Source of the DNA: Saprospiraceae bacterium
Lineage (GTDB): Bacteria; Bacteroidota; Bacteroidia; Chitinophagales; Saprospiraceae
Assembly (NCBI GenBank): GCA_016717655.1
Contig: JADKFC010000003.1
Span: forward strand, 62,001-126,000
DNA: 64,000 nucleotides
Direction: 5' to 3'
Under the pieces are notes generated by a model. The model saw only the letters and a program-made list of their open reading frames with translations. It ran no database searches and was not told the origin of the DNA. The position numbers and the translations under genes are program-made. Below, in pieces: positions 31,501 through 42,600 of this stretch. Within the stretch, counting starts at the first letter, position 1, and the number at the start of each line of letters is the position of its first letter.

Positions 31501-33107
31501 TTTATCGTATATCTGCTTGTGTGACCAGTGGGAATTTTGATTGTAATTTTTCTGAATTGAGTATTAAGGTGATAGATCCTTTTGATTTTAATAGTAAGCC
31601 TATCGGCAATGTAGACATAGGTACAACCAACCTTGTCAGCAACACAGAAATGGGAGAACCTATTGCCATTGATCCTTTGTTCAATGACCGATGTATTAAA
31701 GGCACTGGATGTATGTTGGATGTTCAATCAGTCAATATTTTGACCAATCCAAAATATGGGGTAGCTACTGTATTGCCTGACGGTTCGATCTATTATATCT
31801 CAAACCCTGCGTTTAAAGGCTTGGATACCCTCATTTACCGAGCCTGTGTAGAAGGAGAGCCCTATAATTGTTTTAATTCTAAACAGATCATTACTGTAAA
31901 TGCAATCAATGCAGAAAATAGTACTGTAGCGGCCGATGATATTGCTATAACAGGTAAAAATACTGCTTTTTATACCAATGTAATGATGAATGACAACGAC
32001 CCGGAAGGCGAGGCAATTAATGTCATTCCTCAAGGCTCTTTCGGATCACCGGTAGTGACGCCGAAAGGAAGTTACTATATTACGGCAGGGGGTGATCTTT
32101 ATTTTGAACCCGCACAAGATTATAAAGGCAGTGTTGACATTGTTTATACTTTGTGTGATGGTCATTCTCCATCATTTTGCGCAAATGCAACCTTACATGT
32201 TCTTATTTTAGATGATATTTCGCTAAAAATCAGAGTATACTTAGAAGGTGCGCTGAGAGAAAATGGCAATGCCTATTCGCCCCAGGGCAAACCATTGATG
32301 AGGGATAATTTGAGAATCAATCCGGTTACCAATCAGAATCACATTCCACTGATGGACCCTTACCGCAATCCAATGCCCAATTTTGATTTGTCTTACAGGT
32401 ATGGTGCCATAACTCAGGGTAATACGGCTCTGTTTGAAACCATTCAGGATTCAGCAACTGTATTTGCAGTCAACGATCACAATTCCGTTATTGATTGGGT
32501 ATTTATTGAATTGAGATCCAAAGAAGACTCTACTCAAGTTATTGGAGCCAGAGCTGGCTTACTCCAAAGAGATGGAGATGTAGTAGATATAGATGGGGTA
32601 AGCAACTTGTCATTCCCTGGAGTGTTGACCGATAGTTTATATGTAGTGGTGAGGCACAGATCCCATCTCGGAGCTATGTCAATGAAAGTTTCCTATCAGC
32701 AATTGGTAGATTTCACTTCTCCTGATATGCCCGTTTTCAATTTTGGAACCAGTAGAAATGACGGCAATGATTACACCGGCTTGAGTATGAATGACAATGT
32801 TATCAATGGCCAAATGGCACTGTGGGCCGGCGATTTTAATGGTGATGGAAAAATTAAATTTACCAACCCGAATGATGATTTAAATTACTTGTTTTTTGAT
32901 GTATTCATCCATCCTGAAAACACGCTTGGCAACGCCAATTTTAACTATGCTTACGGTTACTATAGCGGAGATGTCAACATGAATGGAAAAGTAAAATTCG
33001 ACAACCCGAATGACGATAAGAACCTGCTATATGCTCAAATTTTATTTCACCCATTGAACATTGACTTTTTATCCAATTTCAACGATTTTATTGAGCAAAT
33101 ACCTTAA
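25398..33107 (+). CDS. C-terminal part of the choice-of-anchor A giant: BIG2 stalk, neck and 294-residue terminal module
   Basis: Genuine sequence begins near base 25499; the ATG at 25398 is an out-of-frame artefact of the frameshift. It holds the last 22 BIG2-like repeats, two two-Ig cassettes (GS.C...S.L.A.V.GG..PY.Y.W.GPS, then VCEG.SV.L...SYQWSANAG), and a three-domain neck (from about 31303: CLDPDFNVAARN, NDRC, NDNDPEG). The end is a 294-residue C-terminal module that starts LKIRVYLEGAL, contains LLQRDGDVVDIDG and RHRSHLGAMS, and holds two DFNGDGKIKF / DVNMNGKVKF calcium-loop-like motifs before ending FIEQIP. No type A or type B T9SS tail is recognisable. After repair of both frameshifts the whole protein is about 5250 residues from 17357. 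No clear T-tailed terminator follows. Confidence 0.92.
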   Translation: MYIRPNCLDHRSGSARYFFDRSESDLSGFNNSILPGSGGSWVSSDPGIATISSSGLVNSIDEGIVRFVFTSSLTGCASDSSIEVVVHPIPVASITGNDSICVGTNTWLSPTLGGTWTSSNPAVATANEEGVVLGHNAGNIRFTFTSFANCVSNQTNPIEVLDDPEIYMIGQDSLCINGYALGFPVNGGTWVSTNPSVATVSPYGVIVAQQPGVADFYFISDTTGCASSEILDVVVNPRPTASLTGPDIICIGSTTTLSPVVGGVWDSTDPSVAGANSSGVVTGLLNGSTRFVFTDAITGCSSDTTDLLTVNDVPAVGLDGPAVLCVGATTQLTAVTAGSWLSSNSSVATVTSEGLVMAVSQGTVDFTFHSSVSGCPSNSISGIVVNGKPTVNIDLVGSACVNSSTQLQALVSGGSSPYTFNWEGPSSYTASAQSVNITSNGTYRVTVTDEKGCVAENTAFIHELFEPLIITLQPEVCEGTSVTLIASGTNAVSYQWSANAGNATTQAVSVLPSFPSTTYIVTVTNDIGCSNTAVSTILAKQTPIVHITGSDSICVGGTTTLTPTAGGSWLTTNGSVATITSAGLVTGLTPGTSTFIYTSSENGCSSRASVPVYVLKRPYVEITGDTSLCLGGSSTLFPSVGGTWTSSHPTIATVSNSGIVTGISPGNAAFTFVSDTTGCSSITDSIDVNQHEGSVISGDNSICVGETSLLTASNPGGTWSSSNATIASINSSGLITGMSPGSATITYVRNTGACVNYSTFQVVINPIPSTAISGSAVVCAGSTTTLSPVSGGTWVSNDPSIATITNGGLVSGIQAGNVSFVFTNTSTGCVSSASAPITVLSKPSISIIGPSVVCSESTTQLTPVTGGTWVSSNSAVASVTSGGVVTGITGGTATFTFTQASNGCISDPTSPITVHAKPSLSIQVNGSQCLTDSTALFANVSGGLLPYDYQWIGPSLASTLDSITVIAAGPYEITVTDQNLCSSTATVSIFDPYIPAIVASKTAVCEGESVQLTVNASSATSYQWSANTGGATTSTLSIYPAVPATLYVVTVTSINGCTATASRNIVVNARPIAAISGPSNICLGQVTNLTPGSGGIWSSSNPSVATVNTSGVVQGVAAGAASFTFTNVGTGCSSVPTTPITVNAKPVASITGPSTICVGANTTLHPESGGTWQSSDITVATITNAGVVTGLNAGVVYFTYTLSSSNCSSDPSNPISINPKPGISYTGPLSLCLGSNTSLTPGTGGIWISSNPTVATINNNGFVTSVGAGTTTFQFTLTSTGCTSDISPTLTVNGKPVVSITGDTVLCVGEISQASASEAGTWTSSNVSTATINNNGVINASGPGLVSFTFTSSATGCSSLPTRTILVNPNPTTSVDGPSAICLNATTQLNPASGGVWTSLNPLVAVVNSNGLVTGISQGQTNFSYTDSYTGCSSIVAQPILVYGKPNAQITGPKNICIGSTTTLQPTSGGFWISSNNSVATINGGGIATGISVGSARFIFIESVSGCISDSTDWITVSIKPAASLTGPGVLCIDETSAAIPSSGGVWISNNPGTALINNAGIITAVGQGQASFSYTPTGGCPSDPVGPVIVNGKPQITSNASTNLCPGQYMQLSPTSGGDWYSQNPLVASINNHGQVSVITMGTTKFVFRDSITGCYSDSTAQFTVHPRPFVALVGPSVICVGNTTQLSPTVGGIWTTTNEFVAPVGNNGVVTGVGAGTASFKFINITTGCESNIPLSVTVNAKPIVTLPQAQLCKNDTLMLPAPGVGSWMSLNPSIGSINGNGKVTALSQGIARFRFTLASTGCVSDPSASLLVNDLPNTSFIGPNEICIGMNTQVHPSTGGIWESADENVVLVDNMGVATGIDIGNASLFYTDTITGCTSDGSLIISVISPVSVGVNGPTEICIGYETQLFPNIGGIWTSNDLGIALVDNNGKVIGVAPGKVSFSYTEIETGCISRMVLDAVTVKPCLDPDFNVAARNTLLTGNVATNDEVVTGMTYGSIVTTLGKPLGSNPFFTVLPNGDYQFSTTMPGEYIYRISACVTSGNFDCNFSELSIKVIDPFDFNSKPIGNVDIGTTNLVSNTEMGEPIAIDPLFNDRCIKGTGCMLDVQSVNILTNPKYGVATVLPDGSIYYISNPAFKGLDTLIYRACVEGEPYNCFNSKQIITVNAINAENSTVAADDIAITGKNTAFYTNVMMNDNDPEGEAINVIPQGSFGSPVVTPKGSYYITAGGDLYFEPAQDYKGSVDIVYTLCDGHSPSFCANATLHVLILDDISLKIRVYLEGALRENGNAYSPQGKPLMRDNLRINPVTNQNHIPLMDPYRNPMPNFDLSYRYGAITQGNTALFETIQDSATVFAVNDHNSVIDWVFIELRSKEDSTQVIGARAGLLQRDGDVVDIDGVSNLSFPGVLTDSLYVVVRHRSHLGAMSMKVSYQQLVDFTSPDMPVFNFGTSRNDGNDYTGLSMNDNVINGQMALWAGDFNGDGKIKFTNPNDDLNYLFFDVFIHPENTLGNANFNYAYGYYSGDVNMNGKVKFDNPNDDKNLLYAQILFHPLNIDFLSNFNDFIEQIP
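25495..25498 (+). other. Frameshift site: one missing T
   Basis: The sequence CAATTTTACC reads as QFYLDQEE and soon stops. Adding one T gives QFLPGSGGSWVSSDPGIA, a standard BIG2 repeat core identical in pattern to its neighbours. Confidence 0.88.
26568..28612 (+). repeat. Two-Ig cassettes (two copies) inside the BIG2 array
   Basis: Copies at about 26568-27022 and 28150-28612, each about 150 residues. The first half is SprB/PKD-like (GG..PY...W.GPS...G.Y.(V/I)TVTD...C); the second has VCEG.SV.L..........YQWSAN.G.AT and YVVTVT...GC. Further copies lie at about 43770-44220 in the fourth gene and at 55885-56340 and 57556-58020 in the fifth. Confidence 0.85.
32223..33104 (+). other. Shared 294-residue C-terminal module, copy 1
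   Basis: Runs from LKIRVYLEG to the last residue. Landmarks are KPLMRDNLR, VIDWVFIELRSK, LLQRDGDVVD, VVVRHRSHLGAMS, ALWAGDFNGDGK, FTNPNDD.N, GDVNMNGK and FDNPNDDKNLLYAQIL. The duplicated D.N.DG loops resemble dockerin/EF-hand calcium sites. The same length is found in the two following giant genes. Confidence 0.9.
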
Positions 33108-33614
33108 TGTGCCCATTTTGAGCGCCTAGACTATTGAGTGAAATTTCAATATTCCCAATTTCCATTCTATAAAACTTTCATTTTCAAGGATATCCATTGT
33201 CTTCCCGAATCTTGCTGTTTGGCTTCGGTAAAGACTACACTATTTTATCTAATAAATGATAATTATCTATCAATTATATTCAGCTAAATAACAATTAAAT
33301 AGACTAATTTTTGCCACTTTGGGCACGGTATTTGTTCCCTTTGAGGTGTTATAAAATGTTGAATTACAGCATATTTTGAATTAAAAATATTTTATTATAT
33401 AAAATATTGATATTCAATTAAATCTGCTTTAATTTGATCAAAAGGCGCAGTATAGGAGTATGATTTTTTATTTTTTTTATTGCTATTTATTAGGGTTTTT
33501 GGCTTTTAAAATGTCAATTATTTGGACAAGGAAATCAGTCGAATGTAAAAAATTAGCACTTTTTACAAAAACACTGGTTTTCGAAGCCCAACTCGATGCT
33601 CCTGAAAATGTTTA
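33108..33614 (+). other. Intergenic region before the fourth gene
   Basis: About 507 bases, AT-rich, with no convincing gene. A 6-base stem (TATTGA / TCAATA) near 33134-33153 has no T-run. The clearest structure is the AT-only inverted repeat at 33376-33417. I found no TAnnTTTG promoter with an appropriately placed TTG. A small ORF at 33460-33642 overlaps the next gene out of frame and looks spurious. Confidence 0.6.
33376..33417 (+). repeat. AT-only nested inverted repeat upstream of the fourth gene
   Basis: A 10-base perfect inner repeat (AATATTTTAT at 33386-33395, ATAAAATATT at 33399-33408, 3-base loop) lies within an outer 6-base pair (TTGAAT 33376-33381, ATTCAA 33412-33417). It sits about 200 bases before the start of the gene. 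It could be an operator or a weak structure in the leader. AT content alone makes some such repeats expected. Confidence 0.4.
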
Positions 33615-36600
33615 TTGGGGCTTAAAAAAAGATTTATTTTGATTCGGGATTTTAAAAATACCATTCAATATCGGACAACCATCACCATGGCAATGGGATG
33701 GCTTTTCCTGTTTGTAGGTAATCTTACATCCCAAAACCCTTTATTGGGCAACCAGGGTTTTCAGATCATTACAGAAGGAAACTTTACCTCAAACGGCAGC
33801 CACCACATCCACGGCCCTCTAGCAGTTGGGGGCAATCTCATCATAAGTAATGGAAGCATTGGCGAAGTCAACATGGATCCAGTCGGCACTTATATATTGC
33901 CTGGAGACGGTGCCGTTACTACGGGTATGCTTGTTGGGGGTAGTATTACGTGGACCTCAGGAGAAATCAGAATTCTCAACAACAAATATGTACACGTTGG
34001 AAATAGCACGGGATCAGCCAGTGGTGACAATGGCACCAACAGTGCTACCCAGGTATATCCACTGGGAACCAGTTACAACAATGCAAAAAAGATAACCACC
34101 ACTATTGATCAGACGCCTTCACCGGCTGTTTTTCAAACATCTCCACTCAACTTTACAACGATGTTTGAAAACTTCAATAACAACTCATTTGGCTTATCCA
34201 ATTGTACGGCCAATGTGCAATTGTACAACAATAGCAATGTCGCCATTTCAGGTAATACAGTGACTTCTGCTACCGCTGTAAAAATCACTTCTCTAATCAA
34301 TGGTGTAAACCACTTGAAACTCACAACAACATCTCTAACCAACATCACAGAATTAAAATTTGAAGGCACAGGTATTCCAAGTGCCACCAAGATTTTGGTA
34401 ATAAGTGTCAACTTAACTGGTAACTACACTTGGAACAATTGCAACATGCCAGGTATTTCAGGCAGCAATGGTGCCTACATTATTTGGAATTTTTATGGAT
34501 CAACTACCTATAATTTAACATTGGCCAACGCCAGCTTATTAATAGGTACCTTATTTGCACCTGCTATGAACTTTATCAAAACAGGTACCGGAGATATTGA
34601 TGGAAATATAGTTGCCAAAACGGCTACTTTGGGTACAGGTGAGGTACACTATTATCCATTTACCAGCAACGCTCCTAACTGTTGTGTCAATGCTACTGTG
34701 CCTGGTGTCATCGCTGGAGATCAATCCGGAGCCTGCGGTTTTGACCCTGCGGCAACCACCAGCACTTCTAGTGCATCTGGAGGTAGCGGTACCCTGGAAT
34801 ACGGATGGGAATACAGCACGGATGGTGGAACAACCTGGATCAATATTGCAGGGGCAACATCCACCACGTATAACCCTGCTGCCATTTATGTTACCACCAA
34901 GTATAGAAGAAAAGCAAGAAGAAGGGGCTGTGATACATGGGTGTACTCCAACGTTATCACAAAAACGGTTACTTCATCAGCTACGGCCATTGCCGGAGCA
35001 GATATTTCACAGTGCTATAGCAGTGCCTTTACCCTCTCAGGAAATACACCAGCAAGTTCTTCCTATGCCTGGAGTGTGGTTTCCGGAACGGTTAAAAACT
35101 ATGAAACCTGGAATGACTCTGAAATAACTGTAAGTATTGCCTCCGGAACCTCTGCCACCTTGAGGTATACAGTAACTTCTGGTAGCTGTATAGCAACGGA
35201 TGATGTTGTGATCTCTAATACCACAGATTGTACGCCAATTTGCGAAAATCAAATCAATATCAATGGTGATCTAGAGCAAGAAGGAACTGCCACCAATTTT
35301 AACTTATCATTTAATTCAACTCCTGCCCTCCTTATTCAGAAAAACATAACACCAATCAACTGGTTTGAAAGATATGGTGGTTCTACGACAAGCACAACAG
35401 CTTTTAATGGTGCATTTTACATTAAGAAAACCGGAACAGCGAGTGAACCTCATAGTGGTACCCACATGATTTTTATGAAAGGCTCCGGTATTTGTCTGTC
35501 TGCACTGGCAACCAATGCCTATCTGTCATGTGGAAAAACATATAAATTCAGTGTTTGGGTAGCAGCCTTCACCAACTCCACAACTCAAACTGATTCGCCT
35601 TTTGCGTTAGAACATTCAACAAGTGATGGAACAAATACCTTTGCTCCTAGCATACATTTGATTGCTCCTGCCAGTACTTCCTGGAACGACCTCAATTGGC
35701 AGCGCTATGACTTCATTTTTACAGTACCGGGTAATGGTTATACCTGGGGTGATTTTTATTTTACCAGCTTGGATTCAAATACTGGAATTGTTATTGATGA
35801 TGTTTGTATTTCAGAAATTTATGCAGGATCTTCCGCATTAGCAGGAGCCGATCAATTTAGCTGCAGCAATGTGTTCCGTATGGAAGCAATTACACCTCCA
35901 TCAGGTTACACCGGTACCTGGTCGGTTGCCAGTGGAACGGCTACCATAACAAGCCCCAATTCTCCTACTTCACAGGTGACAATAACCTCAGGAAGTACAG
36001 CAGCCCTTACCTGGACGGTCAGCGATGGATCTGGATGTACATCTTCAGATAAAGTATCGATTGGATATACCACAGGGGCCGGTATTTCCGTCAATAATGC
36101 AAGCATCTGTTCCGGTCAATCTGCAACCCTCACAGCAACGGGATGTACCTCGGCACTTACCTGGTCTACAGGGGCTACCACCTCATCCATAACCGTAAGT
36201 CCAACGAGCACCACCACCTATCGGGTTACCTGTACCCCTCCCCAAACTACCAACCTTGTATTGAATGGGGGATTTGAATCTACTACCAATTTCCAAAACT
36301 GGAGCAACTGGGGCAATTCAGCTATTACTACAACAGCTGGCGAAGTAAGAACAGGAACCAAAGCAGCTAAAGTTAATGCCACTGCGGCATGGGGTGGATT
36401 TGGGCAAGAAATAGCGGTTACCCCGGGTCAATTTTTCACATTGTCATTCTGGGCCAAAGGAGTCAATTTATCAAATCCGGAAGTAGGAGTTACCTTTTTT
36501 AATTCTGCTTGGACTGAAATTACAACTTCAACTACAGTTGATGTTACATCAAGCACGTATACAAAATATACAATTACAGTATTAGCTCCGCCAACTGCTG

Positions 36601-39600
36601 CCTGGATGCAGTTTTTTGCATCATCAGATCAGGAAGGTATATTACTGGTGGATGATGTTGAAGTTACCAGATCAACCAGCTGTCAGTCAATAGGTACTGC
36701 TACGGTCACAGTTTCTAATGCCACTATTGCTATGGCAGCTCCTGTAGTCAGTTCTTGCATCGATCATCCTATCCAGGATGTTGCTACCGTCAGTGTGGCG
36801 GTGAGTTGGTCAAATGCTCCCTCTGGTGATAAAATCAAAGTCATATTAGATAATAAGATTGAAATCATTGATGTTGCTGCCGGTGCTACTTCGCCAACTA
36901 CTGTAACTTTTATGGTTCCTGCTGATGGCACATTATCTAAAACAATAACTGCTACCTGGCTAAACACAGCAGGATGTTCTGCCTCACGAACCTTTAATGC
37001 ACCTAGTCCATGTTCAACCAATCCTCTCAATTGTGACATCCTCTATCTTTGCGGCTTGGATAAGCCTGCCGATGGTGATGCATGGGATCATGGTTTTATC
37101 AATTATCTGGAAAGTGTGAATTCCGGTTCAGTAACCCCCATTTTGGTAAAACCGGATGCTTCAGGCATGGGTACCTATAATCCCAATAGCCCCAGTTCTG
37201 CGGTTTCAGTTGATTTTAGTATTTATAAAACCATCATTGTTTCTCCTACAACTCAGGGATCTATGTCAACAGACATGGTAAGTACCCTCAAAGGATTTCC
37301 AGGTGGTGTACTCAACATGAACTATGATGTAATAGATGATCTGGGCCAGATCACCGGTGCCGGAGCTGTCTACTGGACATCAGGAGCCTATACCGACAAC
37401 ACCACCTTTATGGAGGTTTATAATTATGACAACATTGCCCCAATTTACAACTTGGTAATGACAGGCGGCAATTTTAAAAGCAATGCAGCAGTAACCTTAT
37501 GGGGCAATGCAGGTGATGCAAATGCTGGTATCAATGGTATCCGTTTTAGCTACCCTGCCCACTCACTTTCAGGGCTGTCTACCACCCACGGTACCAGGGT
37601 CTATCTTGGATTCCACATGAATGGTTTGTATGCCAACGCTGCCAATGGAGGTGTTATTCCAGCGCCTGCATCTTCTTATTTTCACCCTACCAAACATCTT
37701 ACATTAAACGGAAAGATCCAATTAGAAAGAGCTATACTGGAAGCAGTGGGCACTTGTATGGATGAAGTATGTGATAATGGTATTGACGATGATGGTGACG
37801 GTAAAGAAGATTGTATCGACCCCGATTGTGGTTTGATTACCAATCGTGAGTTTGACAATGGTACTACAGGTTGGCAGCTGTATGTTCAATCAGGAAATGC
37901 AGCTACGCTGACAGCAGATAAAACCAATCAACTATCCGGTGTGAATTCTGCCAAGGTAAATGTTACCACCACCCAAAACGGCACAGATTGGCATGTCCAA
38001 CTGGCTCAAACAGGCAAAACATTGGTGGCAGGCACCAAGTATACTATTACTTTTACCGCCAAAGCCTCAACGGCAAGAACCGGTAGTTTTGCACTTCAAT
38101 TGGGTGTTTCACCATTTACCAATTATTATAGCCAAACCATCAATCTTACTACTGCTGCAACCACATTTTCATTTGACTATACGCCATCAGCTACCTATTC
38201 TAATGTTAACTTTTTACTCAATTTAGCCAATGCTACGGGCAATATCTGGATCGACAATGTGCAAATCAAAAACAGGTGTGAGGTCTGTACCAATGGCATC
38301 GATGATGATGGTGACGGACTGGGTGATGCAGAAGATGATGACTGTCCGTGTGATGAAATCGTGGTTACCACCACTTCAGGTCATACTGCTCAATTTTTAG
38401 GGGTTACCTATAGCAATGATGGAGGACAGTGTAGATCAACCTGGACCTATAAGGTCAAAGACGGTTTGAGTGGTGCTGATATTAGCCACGCCATGTTCGG
38501 TAATCTGGTTTGTCAAAGCTGCATGGACAATGCTTCAGATTTTATCTACGCCCTTGGTGGAACTCCTCAATATGGAACAGACCCAACAACTGGCTATTGT
38601 GGCCTTAAATATGATGAAGGATTCACAAGCAATCAGGAAAAAATATATATCTTCCAACTGGCAGGATCCTACAAATTGGGTAAAATTACTTTTGTAACAA
38701 ATTCTGGTGGTACTTTTGAAACCGCTATTATCTGCGGACCCGTATGTACCGCTCCGGTATGTGATAATTATGAAGCATGTCAGGCCAATACATGGACGCC
38801 TGCCAGCTGCAATTGTACCAATGCAATTGCAGGAGATGCTATGATCTGCTTAGGTGAAAGTACTTCTCTTACCGCATCAGGAGGTGGAACCTATCTTTGG
38901 AGCACAGGAGCTACTACAGCATCCATTTCTGTAAGTCCAACTATAACTACTACTTATATTGTTACTGTCACTGCCAGCGGTGGTTGTGTTTCAACAGCAA
39001 GAGCTACAGTTACTGTTAATACGCCTCCGGTTGCCTCTATTGCTGGTGGCAGTACTTCATGTTTAGGTACATCAGTAACCTTAACAGCATCAGGAGGTGC
39101 GCAGTATTTATGGAGTACCGGTGCAACTACTGCAGCCATCACAGTTTCTCCAATTGCAAATACAACCTATCAGCTTACTGTAACCAATGTTTCAGGTTGT
39201 ACTGCAACAAGCAGTAAAACCATTACAGTTTTAACACCACCTACAGCTTCCATCTCAGGCACCAATACAATATGTGCCGGTCAAAGCACTGTATTAACAG
39301 CAGCTGGAGGAAGTTCTTATTTATGGAGTACCGGTGCAACTACTGCTGCCATCACTGTAAGCCCGGCTACAACCACTACCTATACAGTAACAGTCACAGG
39401 TTCCAATGCATGTACATCTACAGCAAGTAGAACCGTCACGGTCAATCCTAAACCCACAGTATCTTATATTGGTTCTGCCATCTTGTGTATTGGTGACAAT
39501 ACCACTTTGTCACCTTCTTCCGGAGGTACCTGGACCAGTAGTAATAATGCCATTGCAACTGTAAGTAATGCAGGTGTTGTGACCGCAGTAGCAGCAGGGT

Positions 39601-42600
39601 CTGTCAATTTTACCTTTACATCAACAGCCACAGGTTGCGCATCCAATCCAACCGGAAATGCGACCATCGAAGTAAAACCTGTTGTTTCAATAACAGGTGA
39701 CAATACAATTTGTGTAGGAGGCACAACCACTTTGTCTCCAGCCACCGGTGGAAGTTGGATATCTAACAACTCTTCAGTAGCCACAGTATCCAATGCCGGA
39801 ATTGTAACAGGAGTAGCAGCAGGTACTTCGACCTTTAGATTTACCCAAACATCCAATAATTGTATGTCGCTGCCTACTTCTACAGTAACTGTGGTAGCGG
39901 ATCCAAGTCCATCCGTAAGTGGTGGTGATGTTACCATTTGCACAGGCGGTACCACCTTATTAACTTCTGCTGTGAGTGGAGGAACTGGTACTACCTCATA
40001 TCAATGGCAAAGTTCTTCAAATGGTACCATTTGGGCCAATATTTCAGGAGCTACCAATTCAACCTATACTACTTCTGCCTTAATTTCATCCACCTATTAT
40101 AGAGTAAGCATTACACAAACAGGTCAAGGCTGTACTTCCAATGCATCAGCTTCCTCTTTGATTTCGGTTGTTCCTGACCCAGGAATTACTGTGACCGGTG
40201 GTGGTATTGGAGTATGTAATGGTAACACTGCAACCCTCAATAGCGTTGTTACAGGTGGTACAGGAACTGCTTCCTACCAATGGCAAAGCAGTGTAAACAA
40301 TAGTACATGGACCAATATATCTGGTGCTACTGCTAGTTCATATACCACTCCACCAATGACAGCTGCAAGATATTATCGTGTGGCGCTTACAATGACAGGA
40401 GTTGGATGTGGAGCAATCAATTCCACCAGTACTCAAATAACTGTAAATCCTATACCTGCTATTAATTTGAGTGGAGAAACTACCATCTGTTATGGAGGTT
40501 CTACAAGCCTTACAGCCAGTGGGTCTGGAGGGTCACCAGGGTACAATTTTAACTGGAGTTCTGGCCTGGGTGCTGGTAATGTCAAAGTAGTGGCGCCATT
40601 AGTTAACACAACGTATACAATTACTATTACAGACGCAGGGGGATGTACCAACACTTCAAATGTAAATATCGTAGTGGAGGATTGTTGTACTCCGCCTCCG
40701 GTTGATGCTATATGTACACCCGCTGCCAGTTACAACGTAAATGTTGTAGCCACAGGAATTAAAACTTTTGAAAGCCTTACTGGCATGGTACCTTCCAATA
40801 TTACCAATAAAATAAAAATTACAGGCAGTGGTACCGTGGTTGTAAATCATAGCGATATTGTGTTAAATAACAGTGCAGCTGTTTTACACATCGATGGTCC
40901 TACATTAATTGTATTGGGGAAAATCAGGGTCGAAGCTGCAGGAGCAAGATTTATTCAAACGTCGGGCTCTCTTCGCACGGTGAGAGATGTCACCCAATTG
41001 GCAAATACAGGAATTTGTATCTCCAACACATCAGTAGAAATAGGAGAAGAAGCGGCGGGAAGTGAATTTTATGGTCAGGCTGCATGCTCGGCGGCAAGTT
41101 TTCAGAACACTGGTGGGTATAGATATCTCTCCAATGTTTGTCTCAACGTAACCCAGGATTTTGTTTTAGCAAATACCGGCACAGGCTTAGGTACTAATGG
41201 AGTAGATTTGATCATGAACTCTTGTATTGAAGTAGGTGACAAAGGCGCCACCCATTCAACCTCTAATGCTATAAATACAAAAGATGCTGAGGATGGAGGC
41301 CAATGGCAAACAAGTAGCAATCAAAATATTTATGGTACTACGATAGTTTTGGCAAATGGAAATTTCCAACACAATACCAGAACCATGACATTGTGTGATG
41401 TAAAAGTCAAAATCAACGATTCCGGAAGTTTTACCAATGCAGGCACCATGGAAGGTTTTGAACTTTGTGTAGCAGTGGATGACGTTTTTGAGAATACAGG
41501 GATATGGAGTCTGCCAGGTGTTAGCTGGTTTTCAAAGTCTTTGAATATTACCAATGTTCCCGGAGTAGGAGTTGAAGAAAATGAGGCTACTATTCTAACT
41601 CAATGTTTTAGCAGTTGTAATTGTGCTGTTAATAACTGTGATAATTTTGTTGGCGGAATTTCTGGAGATGATGTTATATGTATTGGCGAAAGCACAGGTT
41701 TAATTGCATCAGGGGGTACCCGATATCTATGGGAAACAGGAAGCACAACTACCAATATTGTGATCACTCCCCTCACTTCATCATGGCACGGCGTATATAT
41801 CGAAAATGATGACAAATGTTTTAAATATGATTCTATCTTTATCATAGTAAATCCATTACCAACAGCCTATGCTGGGGATAATCAGGAAATTTGTGCAGGT
41901 AGCTCTGCAATGTTAAGTGCCATTGGTATTGGTGGGTCTACACCGTATTCTTACACCTGGGAGAACGGTTCTACCTCTGGTACAAGAACGGAATCACCCC
42001 TTACTAACACTACCTATTCTGTTACAGTTACTGATGGTAATGGATGCTCTAATTCTGATAATGTCAATGTGGTTGTGAATGCTTTGCCAACTGCCGATGC
42101 TGGAACTGACAATGAAATTTGTTATTCTTCAGGTACTACCCTTACCGCATCCGGATCAGGTGGAAGTGGACCCTATAATTATTTATGGAGTACCGGCTCC
42201 TCTTTGCCTACAATTGCTGTATCTCCATCAAGTACGCAGACTTATCTTCTGACTGTAACAGACTCAAAAGGGTGTACCAAAACGGATGAAATTACAGTCA
42301 CTGTTAATTCCTTACCGGATGCCAATGCAGGTGCCGACCAACAAATTTGTAGGGGCGAAAGTATAATTCTCAACGCAGCAGCCTCAGGCGGATCAGGTGG
42401 TTTTAGCTATAACTGGAGCAATGGCCAGAACCTGGCCTCTATCAGTGTTCACCCCTTAATCAGCACTACCTATACACTGACGGTCACTGATTCAAAGGGT
42501 TGTACAAAAACAGATCAAATTACTATAATCGTCAATAACCTCCCGGATGCCGATGCCGGCTTGGATACCATGATCTGTGTTGGTAATTCAGCACAATTAA

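Noticed and set aside
33460..33642. Small ORF of 60 codons before the fourth gene
   Set aside because: It overlaps the start of the fourth gene in another frame and has no recognisable motif. A frame-joined version would put the signal peptide far from the N-terminus.
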